From: Desulfobacterales bacterium
Lineage (GTDB): Bacteria; Desulfobacterota; Desulfobacteria; Desulfobacterales; JAUYIZ01
Assembly: GCA_030688615.1 (NCBI GenBank)
Contig: JAUYIZ010000204.1
Span: forward strand, 1-57,837
DNA length: 57,837 nucleotides
Direction of reading: 5' to 3'
The notes under the pieces are model-generated. The model searched no databases, was not told where the DNA came from, and saw only the letters and a list, made by a program, of their open reading frames with translations. How positions within the stretch are numbered: position 1 is the first letter of the stretch; the number at the start of each line of letters is the position of its first letter. Below are positions 9,052 to 16,943 of the stretch, one piece after another. The position numbers and the translations under genes were made by a program.

Positions 9052-9602
9052 ATGTTTACTTGCTTGGCCAGGTCCATCCCCAGGTACAGCGCCTTCCTGT
9101 TTAATTCCAGGAAACCCGAAGGGATGCGCACCGTAAGAATTTTCAGAACGGATTCGGGCTTAACCAGATCCACGAGCCCGATCACCGCCCCGAGCATACA
9201 GATGTTAAACACGATGGCTTTGCCGAGTTTATCCATCACTTCCCGGTACATGGGCAGTTCCACCTGGCGGGCATCGGCCTTTCTTTCGGTTTTGACAAAC
9301 CGGCTGTCGGTAATCAGGAGCCCGCCGGGCCGGATGATGGCATAAAACTTATTGTAGGCGCTCTGGGTCAGACAGACCAGCACATTGGGTTCCATGACCT
9401 TGGGATAATGAATTTCCGAGTCGGAGATGATAACGTCGCTCCTTGTCGCGCCGCCCCTTGCCTCCGGGCCGTACACCTGGGACTGGACCGCGGTCAATCC
9501 CTCATGGAGCACGGCCGCCTCGGCAAGGATGATCGCCGATGTAATCACCCCCTGCCCCCCGGAACCTGAAAATACCATCCTGCATCTTTCCATAATCATC
9601 AA
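9048..9602 (-). CDS. korC: 2-oxoacid:ferredoxin oxidoreductase, gamma subunit (KorC-type)
   Basis: The 184-residue protein carries FSGSGGQGVITSAIILAEAA at the N-terminus and QSQVYGPEARGGATRSDVIIS at about 40-60, both diagnostic of the gamma (domain III) subunit of 2-oxoacid:acceptor oxidoreductases. The enzyme oxidatively decarboxylates a 2-oxoacid with CoA, reducing ferredoxin. The start overlaps the korB stop by 4 bp and its stop overlaps hemW by 4 bp. Subunit order D-A-B-C and subunit sizes fit 2-oxoglutarate:ferredoxin oxidoreductases; a branched-chain 2-oxoacid substrate cannot be excluded. Confidence 0.88.
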   Translation of the reverse strand: MMIMERCRMVFSGSGGQGVITSAIILAEAAVLHEGLTAVQSQVYGPEARGGATRSDVIISDSEIHYPKVMEPNVLVCLTQSAYNKFYAIIRPGGLLITDSRFVKTERKADARQVELPMYREVMDKLGKAIVFNICMLGAVIGLVDLVKPESVLKILTVRIPSGFLELNRKALYLGMDLAKQVNI

Positions 9603-10399
9603 CCTTTCATTGCCATCTCAATGATCCTGTCATATTCATCGCAGTATTCCGGCCTGTCTTCCTGGATAAAAATGCCCCGTTCGATGAGGGCGGGATTTTC
9701 CTTTTTGGCTTTCGACCCGATGGGAGTGGTGTTGTTTTTATAGCCCTCCATCATGTCGGATGCGCTGCCGGCCCGGTTTTTCCGTCCAAAATAAGTGGGA
9801 CACTGGGAAAGGACCTCCACCACGGAAAACCCTTTGTGCAGGATGGCTTTTTGGATCACATCCACCATCTGCTGGGCATGATAGGTCGTGGTGCGGGCCG
9901 CAAAGGAAGCGCCGGCGGCCATGGCGAGTTTTATCACATCAAAATCCGGGTCAATATTCAAATACGGGGCCGTGGTGGCAAGCGTGCCGTATCCGGACAG
10001 GGGGGAATACTGACCGCCGGTCATCCCGTAAATCCGATTGTTCATAATGATTGCAGTCATATCGATATTGCGCCGGGCCGCATGGATAAAATGATTCCCG
10101 CCGATAGCCAGCCCATCCCCGTCGCCCATGGGAACGATCAGATTCAGTTCGGGACGGCTCATTTTGACTCCCGTGGCAAAAGCCAGGGCGCGGCCATGGA
10201 TGGTATGCAGGGAGTGAAAATCAACATATCCCGAAATTCTCGCAGAACACCCGATGCCCGATACCATGACAATATCGTTTTTACTCATGCCGAGATTTTC
10301 TATGGCTCTCAACATGCTGTTTAATACAATGCCATGACCGCATCCCCCGCACCACAGGTGAGGGAAAAACCTTTCTCTGATATAATCTTTTATCGCCAT
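9599..10399 (-). CDS. korB: 2-oxoacid:ferredoxin oxidoreductase, beta subunit (TPP-binding)
   Basis: The 266-residue beta subunit has HLWCGGCGHGIVL near the N-terminus and VSGIGCSARISGYVDFHSLHTIHGRA at 45-70. The thiamine-pyrophosphate/Mg site GDGDGLAIGGNHFIHAARRN follows at about 110, with NNRIYGMTGGQYSP after it. It forms the catalytic core with KorA. It starts 3 bp after korA ends and overlaps korC by 4 bp, so the four subunits are clearly one transcription unit. The motif set matches the Kor/Vor group with a separate delta ferredoxin rather than the fused pyruvate enzymes. Confidence 0.9.
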   Translation of the reverse strand: MAIKDYIRERFFPHLWCGGCGHGIVLNSMLRAIENLGMSKNDIVMVSGIGCSARISGYVDFHSLHTIHGRALAFATGVKMSRPELNLIVPMGDGDGLAIGGNHFIHAARRNIDMTAIIMNNRIYGMTGGQYSPLSGYGTLATTAPYLNIDPDFDVIKLAMAAGASFAARTTTYHAQQMVDVIQKAILHKGFSVVEVLSQCPTYFGRKNRAGSASDMMEGYKNNTTPIGSKAKKENPALIERGIFIQEDRPEYCDEYDRIIEMAMKG

Positions 10400-10402
10400 A
10401 GC

Positions 10403-11551
10403 TCACACACCCTTTCCCCGGACGACCCGCATGATATTACGGATATCCATCGGAGTAATCGTCACGCCGTCAACCCGGTTGGCCAAAAATACCTTGTCGG
10501 GATTGTCCACCGCCGTAAGGACCTCACGAACGATCTGGCCCATATTCATCTCCACTACAATGACATATTTTGCGTTGGCACATTTTTCCCGGACCAGAAG
10601 TTCAGGAAAAGGCCAGAGCGTTTGCAGCTCCAGGAGCCCGATTTTCTCATTCCGGGCATTAAGATATTCCACCACATGAAGGGCGGATCGCGCGGCAGAG
10701 CCGTATGAAACAAGTATGACTTCCGCATCCACCATGTAATGCTCCTTGCATCGCGTGATCTGGTCCACGTTGTTATAAATCTTATCCTGCAGATGCCGCA
10801 GAAGCCCGGTGATGACCGTCGGGTTCTCGGACGGGAACCCCCACATGTCGTGGAACAGGCCGGTTACGTTGTATCGATGCACGCCGCCAAAGTCAGACAT
10901 GGGCAGACGGCCGTCCTCCCGGGGAAGGTAAGGGTGGTAGTTCACGCCGCTTTTCACGGACGTTCTCAATCTTTCCACCAGGGGGATCTCTCCTTCTTCC
11001 GGGATGAACAGACGCTCGCGCATATGGCCCACAGCTTCATCAAACAGGAGGATCACCGGCGTCCGGTAGGTTTCGGCGATATTAAACGCGTCCACGGTGA
11101 TTGAAAAAACGTCCTGAATAGTGGAGGCGGTCATGGCGACAATGGCATGATCCCCATGGGTTCCCCATCGGGCTTGGTTCACGTCTCCCTGGGCCGCATG
11201 TGTGGGAACACCGGTCGAAGGGCCACCCCGCTGAACATTGGCGATAACACAGGGAATTTCAGCCATAATCGCATATCCCAAAGATTCCTGCATCAGAGAA
11301 AACCCGGGACCGCTGGTGGCTGTCATGACCTTGTTGCCGGTGAGGGATGCACCGATGATCGCGCATAAGGATGAAATTTCGTCTTCCATCTGAATGAATT
11401 TACCCCGCTTTTGGGGCAACCGGAAAGACAGCTGTTCGGCAATCTCCGTTGACGGGGTTATGGGGTAACCGGCAAAAAAATTGAGCCCGGCATACAAGGC
11501 CCCCTCCACGCAGGCTTCATTGCCCTGGACGAATTTGATGTTTTTATTCAT
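10403..11551 (-). CDS. korA: 2-oxoacid:ferredoxin oxidoreductase, alpha subunit
   Basis: The 382-residue alpha subunit starts with FVQGNEACVEGALYAGLNFF followed by AGYPITPSTEIAEQL, the pyrimidine-binding domain I signature, then ATSGPGFSLMQESLGYAIM and, further on, RGGPSTGVPT. Domain II follows (VILVSYGSAARSALHVVEYL near 280). Length is normal for KorA. It is preceded by the KorD ferredoxin with a 22-bp gap. The complex generates reduced ferredoxin from 2-oxoacids or runs in reverse for CO2 fixation through the reductive TCA cycle; direction cannot be read from sequence. Confidence 0.9.
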   Translation of the reverse strand: MNKNIKFVQGNEACVEGALYAGLNFFAGYPITPSTEIAEQLSFRLPQKRGKFIQMEDEISSLCAIIGASLTGNKVMTATSGPGFSLMQESLGYAIMAEIPCVIANVQRGGPSTGVPTHAAQGDVNQARWGTHGDHAIVAMTASTIQDVFSITVDAFNIAETYRTPVILLFDEAVGHMRERLFIPEEGEIPLVERLRTSVKSGVNYHPYLPREDGRLPMSDFGGVHRYNVTGLFHDMWGFPSENPTVITGLLRHLQDKIYNNVDQITRCKEHYMVDAEVILVSYGSAARSALHVVEYLNARNEKIGLLELQTLWPFPELLVREKCANAKYVIVVEMNMGQIVREVLTAVDNPDKVFLANRVDGVTITPMDIRNIMRVVRGKGV

Positions 11552-11573
11552 AATATATCCTTATACACAGGTC

Positions 11574-11777
11574 TCATGCGGTGAGAACTTCCACGGCAAG
11601 ATCCGGGCACCTGAATTCACAGAGCCGGCAGGCAATACAGTCCGAAAGCCGCACGGCAACCACCTTTTCGGCATCATCAAGTTCAAGAACGTTGCCCGGG
11701 CAAAAATGCACGCATATGCCGCACCCCTTGCACCAGTCTCTATTGATTATATGTTCCTTCAGTTTTGGTTTTGCCAT
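11574..11777 (-). CDS. korD: 2-oxoacid:ferredoxin oxidoreductase, delta subunit (2[4Fe-4S] ferredoxin)
   Basis: A 67-residue ferredoxin with two cluster motifs, CKGCGICVHFCPGNVLEL (CX2CX2CX3CP) and CIACRLCEFRCPDLAVEV. It carries electrons from the TPP core to free ferredoxin. As first gene of the kor block it begins 23 bp after the end of gspB. No promoter is obvious in that gap, so kor may be read from the gspAB promoter. Confidence 0.88.
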   Translation of the reverse strand: MAKPKLKEHIINRDWCKGCGICVHFCPGNVLELDDAEKVVAVRLSDCIACRLCEFRCPDLAVEVLTA

Positions 11778-11800
11778 ATTGACACCTTAATTATAATAAT

Positions 11801-12499
11801 TTATGGTCCCTGGGCAAATTTCACCCGCCAGGTTTTATCCCCCTTTTTCAGGGACACATCATTTAGACGAATCCCGAACACGTAGGCCCCGTCAATATAC
11901 GCTCCTTCATGCACCACCTTTCCGTTGATGACGGCAATGCGTTTTTCCGGAATGTTGGACCAGGCGATGGCCTGGATCTCAAACCCGGGTTCGGGGGAGC
12001 CTTCCACAATCGTGAACGTATCCCATCTCACCGAACTTTGCCCTGCAACGGCAGGTGGAATCATGGCCGGTTCTTTTCGGGCAGTCATTGCCCCGCTCCC
12101 GTCGGCAACCGAGGGGGGGCGGGGCGGGGCAGCCGGCTTTGGGAAAGACACCGGCGCCGCAGCACTTGGTGCCGTGACGGGCTTAACTTGTGAAGCGACC
12201 GGAGGCCTTTTCCTTTCAGCAGGTTCCAGCTTTGCAAGGGTTCCGGCGGCCGGCCCGGTCCCGACGGGAGCAGAGATCCTTGCGGCCCGGTCCGTCCCAT
12301 AATTAAAAAAAAGCCACCCGCCGAAAAACAGCAGCGGCGCCGCCAGGAGGATATAAAACATTCTGTGGCGCAAACCCAGGCCCCTTGCCGTATTGGCAAA
12401 CGTCTGCTTCATTTGGACCTTCCGGTGCAAGGGCTTTAACATTTTCTCTTCCGGCAGGTTGTTTTCAAGCTTTTTCAAAGCCTTTAATATGGAGCTCAA
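11801..12499 (-). CDS. GspB-like type II secretion assembly protein
   Basis: The 232-residue protein begins MSSILKALKKLE, the characteristic short cytoplasmic N-terminus of GspB/ExeB-type proteins, followed by one membrane span at about residues 50-68. A Pro/Ala-rich periplasmic linker (70-150) leads to a C-terminal domain with IQAIAWSNIPEKRIAVINGKVVHEGAYIDGAYV, typical of the GspB C-terminal domain. With GspA it helps insert the secretin through peptidoglycan. Its start overlaps the gspA stop by 4 bp. No other general-secretion genes are in the window, so the machine itself must be encoded elsewhere; a role with type IV pili or MSHA-like systems is also possible. Confidence 0.78.
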   Translation of the reverse strand: MSSILKALKKLENNLPEEKMLKPLHRKVQMKQTFANTARGLGLRHRMFYILLAAPLLFFGGWLFFNYGTDRAARISAPVGTGPAAGTLAKLEPAERKRPPVASQVKPVTAPSAAAPVSFPKPAAPPRPPSVADGSGAMTARKEPAMIPPAVAGQSSVRWDTFTIVEGSPEPGFEIQAIAWSNIPEKRIAVINGKVVHEGAYIDGAYVFGIRLNDVSLKKGDKTWRVKFAQGP

Positions 12500-14265
12500 T
12501 GGTCGGCCGCCCTTTGGGTGATATAGGGAATTTTAAACGATTTTATTTCATTATAAAGAACAATCTTGGTCCGGGAGCCCACGATCCCGTCCGGTACGAT
12601 GCCGTGTTTTTCCTGGATCTCCATAACAGCTTCCCTGGCCGGACCGTCATAACCGGGACTGACATGAATGCCCTTGAATCCGATATCCCGCAGCAGCATT
12701 TTCAGGGTGATCGCCGAATCTTTTGACATGACGCCGGGCGCCGCATCCACAAGGTCGAAGTAGTTTTTCCAGAATATATGCCCGGCGCCGGTCCAGAAGT
12801 TCATAAGTTCATTGATTTGCACCTCAACGGAATCCTCTGCGGCGCCGCCCGTGAGGGTTATCTTGCCGTCCGACAGCGTGCGCAGGGAAACATATTTCGG
12901 CGTGAGGATATTTGACGTATAACATTCTATAATTAAAGGAAGATTTAACTTTTTGACCAATTCCAGATCATTGGGGATCGTATGGCTGGAAAAACCGTTC
13001 TGTTTTGCCGCGAGCCTGAAAAAGTCTCGATCTTTTTCCATGTTTTCAAAGTGTGACTGAATGACCGCTTCATTTCCCCACAGTTTCAGAATCGTCCTGA
13101 GCGCGGCCTCCCTGGAGCTGCGTGCGTCAATGTGCTGTAAAAATTCTTCCAGGCCGGCAAAAGACCTCGAACCGGCAGCGGATTTCGCGGCCTCCGGTGT
13201 GGACACAGGCTGCCGCTGCTCCGGCGCCGTTTCAACCGCCACCGCCCCTTTACGAGGTTCCGGCGCTGGAACCGTCCCGGGCATTTTCGCAGGCATCCTT
13301 GCGGCAACCCTGGTTTCCTTAATATCAAATTCCTTGGATAAAACCGTCAGGTCCAGCAGACCGAATTGGTACACAATAAAAACAGCCAGAGCCGCCGCCA
13401 GAAGGGAAAGCGTTAACAGCGGCGCGTTTTCCTGCCGGCCCCCGTAACGCCGGTCATACCCTCTCCCGGTAAGCTCTCTGATAGCAGACCGGGCCATCCT
13501 GGCCTTTATGGCGCGGCTGTCAAGGCTGAAAGCCACCAGAAGCGTACGGTCAGACGCGATGTTGACCAGGCGGGGGATCCCGCTGGAATATCTGTAAATG
13601 GCCCGCATGGCAGCACGGGAAAACTTGACGCCCCCTTTTTGGGAAGCCAGATCAATCCGATGTTGAATGTAACCTCTGGTTTCATTATAGGTCAGGGGCT
13701 TCAGGAAGGAACTTAAGGTAATCCTCTGCCCCAGCTGCCTGAGTTCATGGGAATCGAGCATCTCGGCCAGTTCCGGCTGTCCTACCAGAATAATCTGCAA
13801 CAGTTTATCCTTGCTGGTTTCCAGGTTGGAAAGCAGTCTGATCTGCTCCAAAACGTCTTTTGTGAGGTTCTGGGCTTCGTCAATCAGCAGGATGGCTTTT
13901 TTTCTCTGGGCTTTCCGTTCGATCAGAAAGGAATTCAAGGTGTCAATTAATCCCTTGATGCTGCCGGCGCCGGAATCGATGCCGAACTCATCATTGATGG
14001 CCTTTAAAAGCTGCAAAGCGTCCAGTTTGGGATTGAAAATATATGCCACCTCTATTTCTTCTTCGATTTTTTCCAGCAGCGCCCGGCAGAGGGTGGTTTT
14101 ACCGGTTCCCACTTCCCCGATGATTTCCACAAATCCATCCCCCTGGGATATGGCATAGGTCAGATGGGCCATGGCTTCTTCATGGCTTTTACTCAAAAAA
14201 AAGAAAGCCGGGTCGGGTACCAGTCTGAAAGGTCTTTCCTTGAAACCGAAAAAATTATTGTACAT
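12496..14265 (-). CDS. GspA/ExeA-like AAA+ ATPase with peptidoglycan-binding domain
   Basis: The 589-residue protein starts MYNNFFGFKERPFRLVPDP, the usual ExeA/GspA opening. It has a Walker A GEVGTGKTTL near residue 50, a Walker B AILLIDEAQNL near 125, and a sensor region NLETSKDKLLQIILVGQPEL. A single membrane span follows at about residues 285-305 (LTLSLLAAALAVFIVYQFGL). A periplasmic part then ends in a peptidoglycan-binding domain (LLRDIGFKGIHVSPGYDGPAR and GIVPDGIVGSRT). It should use ATP in the cytoplasm to drive secretin or pilus assembly at the cell wall. A 210-bp gap to the upstream kinase gene probably holds the promoter of the gspAB-kor-hemW run. Confidence 0.85.
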   Translation of the reverse strand: MYNNFFGFKERPFRLVPDPAFFFLSKSHEEAMAHLTYAISQGDGFVEIIGEVGTGKTTLCRALLEKIEEEIEVAYIFNPKLDALQLLKAINDEFGIDSGAGSIKGLIDTLNSFLIERKAQRKKAILLIDEAQNLTKDVLEQIRLLSNLETSKDKLLQIILVGQPELAEMLDSHELRQLGQRITLSSFLKPLTYNETRGYIQHRIDLASQKGGVKFSRAAMRAIYRYSSGIPRLVNIASDRTLLVAFSLDSRAIKARMARSAIRELTGRGYDRRYGGRQENAPLLTLSLLAAALAVFIVYQFGLLDLTVLSKEFDIKETRVAARMPAKMPGTVPAPEPRKGAVAVETAPEQRQPVSTPEAAKSAAGSRSFAGLEEFLQHIDARSSREAALRTILKLWGNEAVIQSHFENMEKDRDFFRLAAKQNGFSSHTIPNDLELVKKLNLPLIIECYTSNILTPKYVSLRTLSDGKITLTGGAAEDSVEVQINELMNFWTGAGHIFWKNYFDLVDAAPGVMSKDSAITLKMLLRDIGFKGIHVSPGYDGPAREAVMEIQEKHGIVPDGIVGSRTKIVLYNEIKSFKIPYITQRAADH

Positions 14266-14475
14266 GATATATCAGCTTTGATTTATTTCATAAAACATTT
14301 ATAAAATATCAATAACGTGTAAAATTTTGGGTAAGGGGGCAAATATTATTAAGGAAACATGACAAAAAATGACGGGCATGTCAAGGTTAAACGGTATCCA
14401 CAATTCCGACATTGCTGTAGATGGAAGGGTTTTTTGATCGGCTATTGCCTCAAAAATCATGAGTGCAAAGCGACC

Positions 14476-16539
14476 TCATAGTCGTTGCCTGCCGATCGTG
14501 TTTATTATTTCAAGCAATTGCTCCATCTTGACTGGTTTCTGAAGAAAATAATCCGCTGCAAGGACGTTGTTCGGCTTTTGTTTGAATGTTTTCACCTTGC
14601 TCGCATTTCCAGAATAGGGAATAATCGCAAGCAAAGGGAATTCCACCTTGATTTTTTCGATGAGATCACAGCCGTTTATCATAGGCATCATGATATCTAA
14701 TAAAACAATATCGACTTCGGGATGCCCTTTCAAGTATTCCACAACACTTTCGGGTTTTATTTCTATTTCTTCCGCCATATTCTGGACTTCAATATAGTGC
14801 ATTCTGAGCAGACCCAAAATCTCAGCATCATCATCCAAGCACAGAATTGAGGGGCTGATGCGCAGTTTTTTTTTGCCGTCAACTGGAAGATACAAGGTAA
14901 AGCGGGTTCCAAGCCCCGGCCGGGAGAGCACGCCTATGATTCCATTGTGTTCCCGGATCAGGCTATATGATACGGAAAGACCCAATCCCGTACCGCCGGC
15001 ATCGCGCCAGGTGGTGAAAAATGGCTCAAAGATGTGCTCAATCACTTTTGCTTCCATGCCTATGCCGTTGTCTTCGATCTCGATCAAAACCGATCCGAGC
15101 CTAGCAACGTGTCGGGTACGTATCGAAAGTTTTCCCTTGTTCTTTTCAGGAACGGCTTGAATCGCGTTAATGATAAGATTGACCATCACTTGCTCAAGTT
15201 TCTGAAAGTACCCTTGAATTATCGGTAAATTGGGGTCTAATTTCATTTTTACTTCGCCCACGGATTTTCTCACTTGCGCCCCGACAATTTCCAGTGTTTT
15301 TTCAATCACTGCATTAACATCAATCGGTTTGACCTTGAGGTTTTGATCTAAACGGACAAAAGCCTTCAGGTTGGAGACAATTTTATTAATTCGATCCGAA
15401 CCGATCTTGATTTCCTGTATTGATTCTCGCATGTCCCGACACAGTTCTGCAATGTGGAAACCGGAGATTTGTCGCTCCGAATGAGCAGTGGCATAATCTG
15501 AAACCAGCGGTTCAAACATCTGCCACGTTTCTTCCAGGATAGGCACATTGTGAGTGATGAAACCATTCGGGTTGTTTATTTCATGCGCCACACCTGCGAC
15601 CATCTGACCCAGGGCAACCATCTTTTCCTGATGGGCTATCTGTGTCTGAGCTTCTTTGAGTCTATGCGTTCGTTCCTGGACGATCTCTTCCAGATGTTCG
15701 GTATAGGTCTTCAGATCATCCTCTAATTTTCTTTGGTGGCTGATGTCAATGATATATTCGACGAATCCGACCGTAATATTCTCGGCATCCTGTACCGGAT
15801 AGGCATGAATCCAGAGAACATGCTTTTCACCATTTTTCAGCATGATCTCTCTTTCCAGATTCTCAGGCTTGCCGGTCTTCATGGCCACTTTACCAGGACA
15901 TTCCATGCAAATATCCTGCTCCTGTCCAAAGAGTTCAAAACATCGGCCTCCTTTGGCAAGGGACGATCCGGTAACGTTTTTCATTAGATCATTGTATGCA
16001 TGGTTGGCCTGAATGATCTCGTAGTCGCTGGATATGTATGCAATCCCGGCGGTGATCCCATTGAAGATGGAGACCAGGGTGTTTCTGGCCATGATCAATT
16101 GCCTTTCCTTTTCAGCAAGGGATTGGGCCATCTGGTTGAAGGATTCACCCAACTCTTCTACTTCATCTCCAATCGCGATTTCTACACGACGGCTCAGATC
16201 TCCTTGGGCCATGTGCCTTGTCGTTTGAATCAACTTCTTTAAGGAACCCCTCATGCGGCGTTCCAGAAAATATGTCAAAAGCAATCCGGATAGAATCGTA
16301 CCAATAAAAATAGGGATTCCCCAGTATGTAATCCGCGCCAAACGCCGGTTAACTTCTACTGTATTGATGATCATGTGGATTTGGCCCATATCCATGCCTT
16401 CATGAACAATGGGCCGTTTCATAAAAAAGACGAAATAAAAGACATACAAAGTCAAAAAGACATAGGTGAGGAAAATGGAGGCGATCGCTTTTTGGCGCAG
16501 GGTGACCCTGTGCTTTTTATAGGTATTTATTATCTTCAT
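14476..16539 (-). CDS. Hybrid sensor histidine kinase 1 (HAMP-PAS-HisKA-HATPase-REC)
   Basis: The 687-residue kinase has two N-terminal spans (about 17-38 and 75-95) around a very short periplasmic loop, then a HAMP linker and a PAS domain with several cysteines (RCFELFG...CMECPGK). The H-box is VAGVAHEINNPNGF near residue 320. ATPase boxes follow (INAIQAVPE, IEDNGIGM, GTGLGLSVSY), then a C-terminal receiver with VDIVLLDIMMP holding the phospho-acceptor Asp and a YFLQKPVKM end. Its start overlaps the upstream cytochrome stop by 4 bp, so the kinase is the last gene of the cytochrome operon. From the H-box to the end it is a close paralogue of the kinase at 30298-32694. No DNA-binding partner is adjacent; cross-talk with the activator at 28928 is plausible. 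Confidence 0.9.
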   Translation of the reverse strand: MKIINTYKKHRVTLRQKAIASIFLTYVFLTLYVFYFVFFMKRPIVHEGMDMGQIHMIINTVEVNRRLARITYWGIPIFIGTILSGLLLTYFLERRMRGSLKKLIQTTRHMAQGDLSRRVEIAIGDEVEELGESFNQMAQSLAEKERQLIMARNTLVSIFNGITAGIAYISSDYEIIQANHAYNDLMKNVTGSSLAKGGRCFELFGQEQDICMECPGKVAMKTGKPENLEREIMLKNGEKHVLWIHAYPVQDAENITVGFVEYIIDISHQRKLEDDLKTYTEHLEEIVQERTHRLKEAQTQIAHQEKMVALGQMVAGVAHEINNPNGFITHNVPILEETWQMFEPLVSDYATAHSERQISGFHIAELCRDMRESIQEIKIGSDRINKIVSNLKAFVRLDQNLKVKPIDVNAVIEKTLEIVGAQVRKSVGEVKMKLDPNLPIIQGYFQKLEQVMVNLIINAIQAVPEKNKGKLSIRTRHVARLGSVLIEIEDNGIGMEAKVIEHIFEPFFTTWRDAGGTGLGLSVSYSLIREHNGIIGVLSRPGLGTRFTLYLPVDGKKKLRISPSILCLDDDAEILGLLRMHYIEVQNMAEEIEIKPESVVEYLKGHPEVDIVLLDIMMPMINGCDLIEKIKVEFPLLAIIPYSGNASKVKTFKQKPNNVLAADYFLQKPVKMEQLLEIINTIGRQRL

Positions 16540-16937
16540 TTAGGGTGTAATGTTTCGACATAGCTCACAATATACTCAATTTCTTCATCTGAGATATTGT
16601 TCTTCCATGGAGGACATAGCTTTGATTTGTTTTGGGCCCCGGATCCATATTTAACGGTCTTAAAGATGGTACTTGATTGCGCTGCGGTTAATTTGGTGAG
16701 ATCTGCCGGGGCTATATTCAAAGCACTTCCCCAATATATACCATCACCCGTACCGCTCTCGCCATGGCACGGGGAGCATAAATGCAGAAAAAGCCGCTTC
16801 CCTTCCTTGACGGCAAATTGATGGATTGCCTTTTTTACAGCCGGAACATCACCTTCGCTTGATGAACATCCGATGAAACTTATTACCCAAACAAGCAAGA
16901 TTACACTCATCTGCATTCTCAAGCTGAATATTTTCAT
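16536..16937 (-). CDS. Small c-type cytochrome, probable lipoprotein
   Basis: The 133-residue protein has a signal sequence ending in FIGCSSSEGD, a good lipobox, so it should be anchored in a membrane facing the periplasm. One haem-c motif, CSPCH, lies near residue 54 in a GKRLFLHLCSPCHGESGTGDG context. In most such class I domains the distal Met sits in a MPPW motif before the last helix; here the sequence is KLCPPWKNNISDEEIEY, with Cys in place of Met. Ligation may therefore differ from His/Met. It lies 6 bp downstream of the octahaem gene and overlaps the kinase start. It probably shuttles electrons from the bc complex. Confidence 0.88.
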   Translation of the reverse strand: MKIFSLRMQMSVILLVWVISFIGCSSSEGDVPAVKKAIHQFAVKEGKRLFLHLCSPCHGESGTGDGIYWGSALNIAPADLTKLTAAQSSTIFKTVKYGSGAQNKSKLCPPWKNNISDEEIEYIVSYVETLHPK

Positions 16938-16943
16938 AATTGC

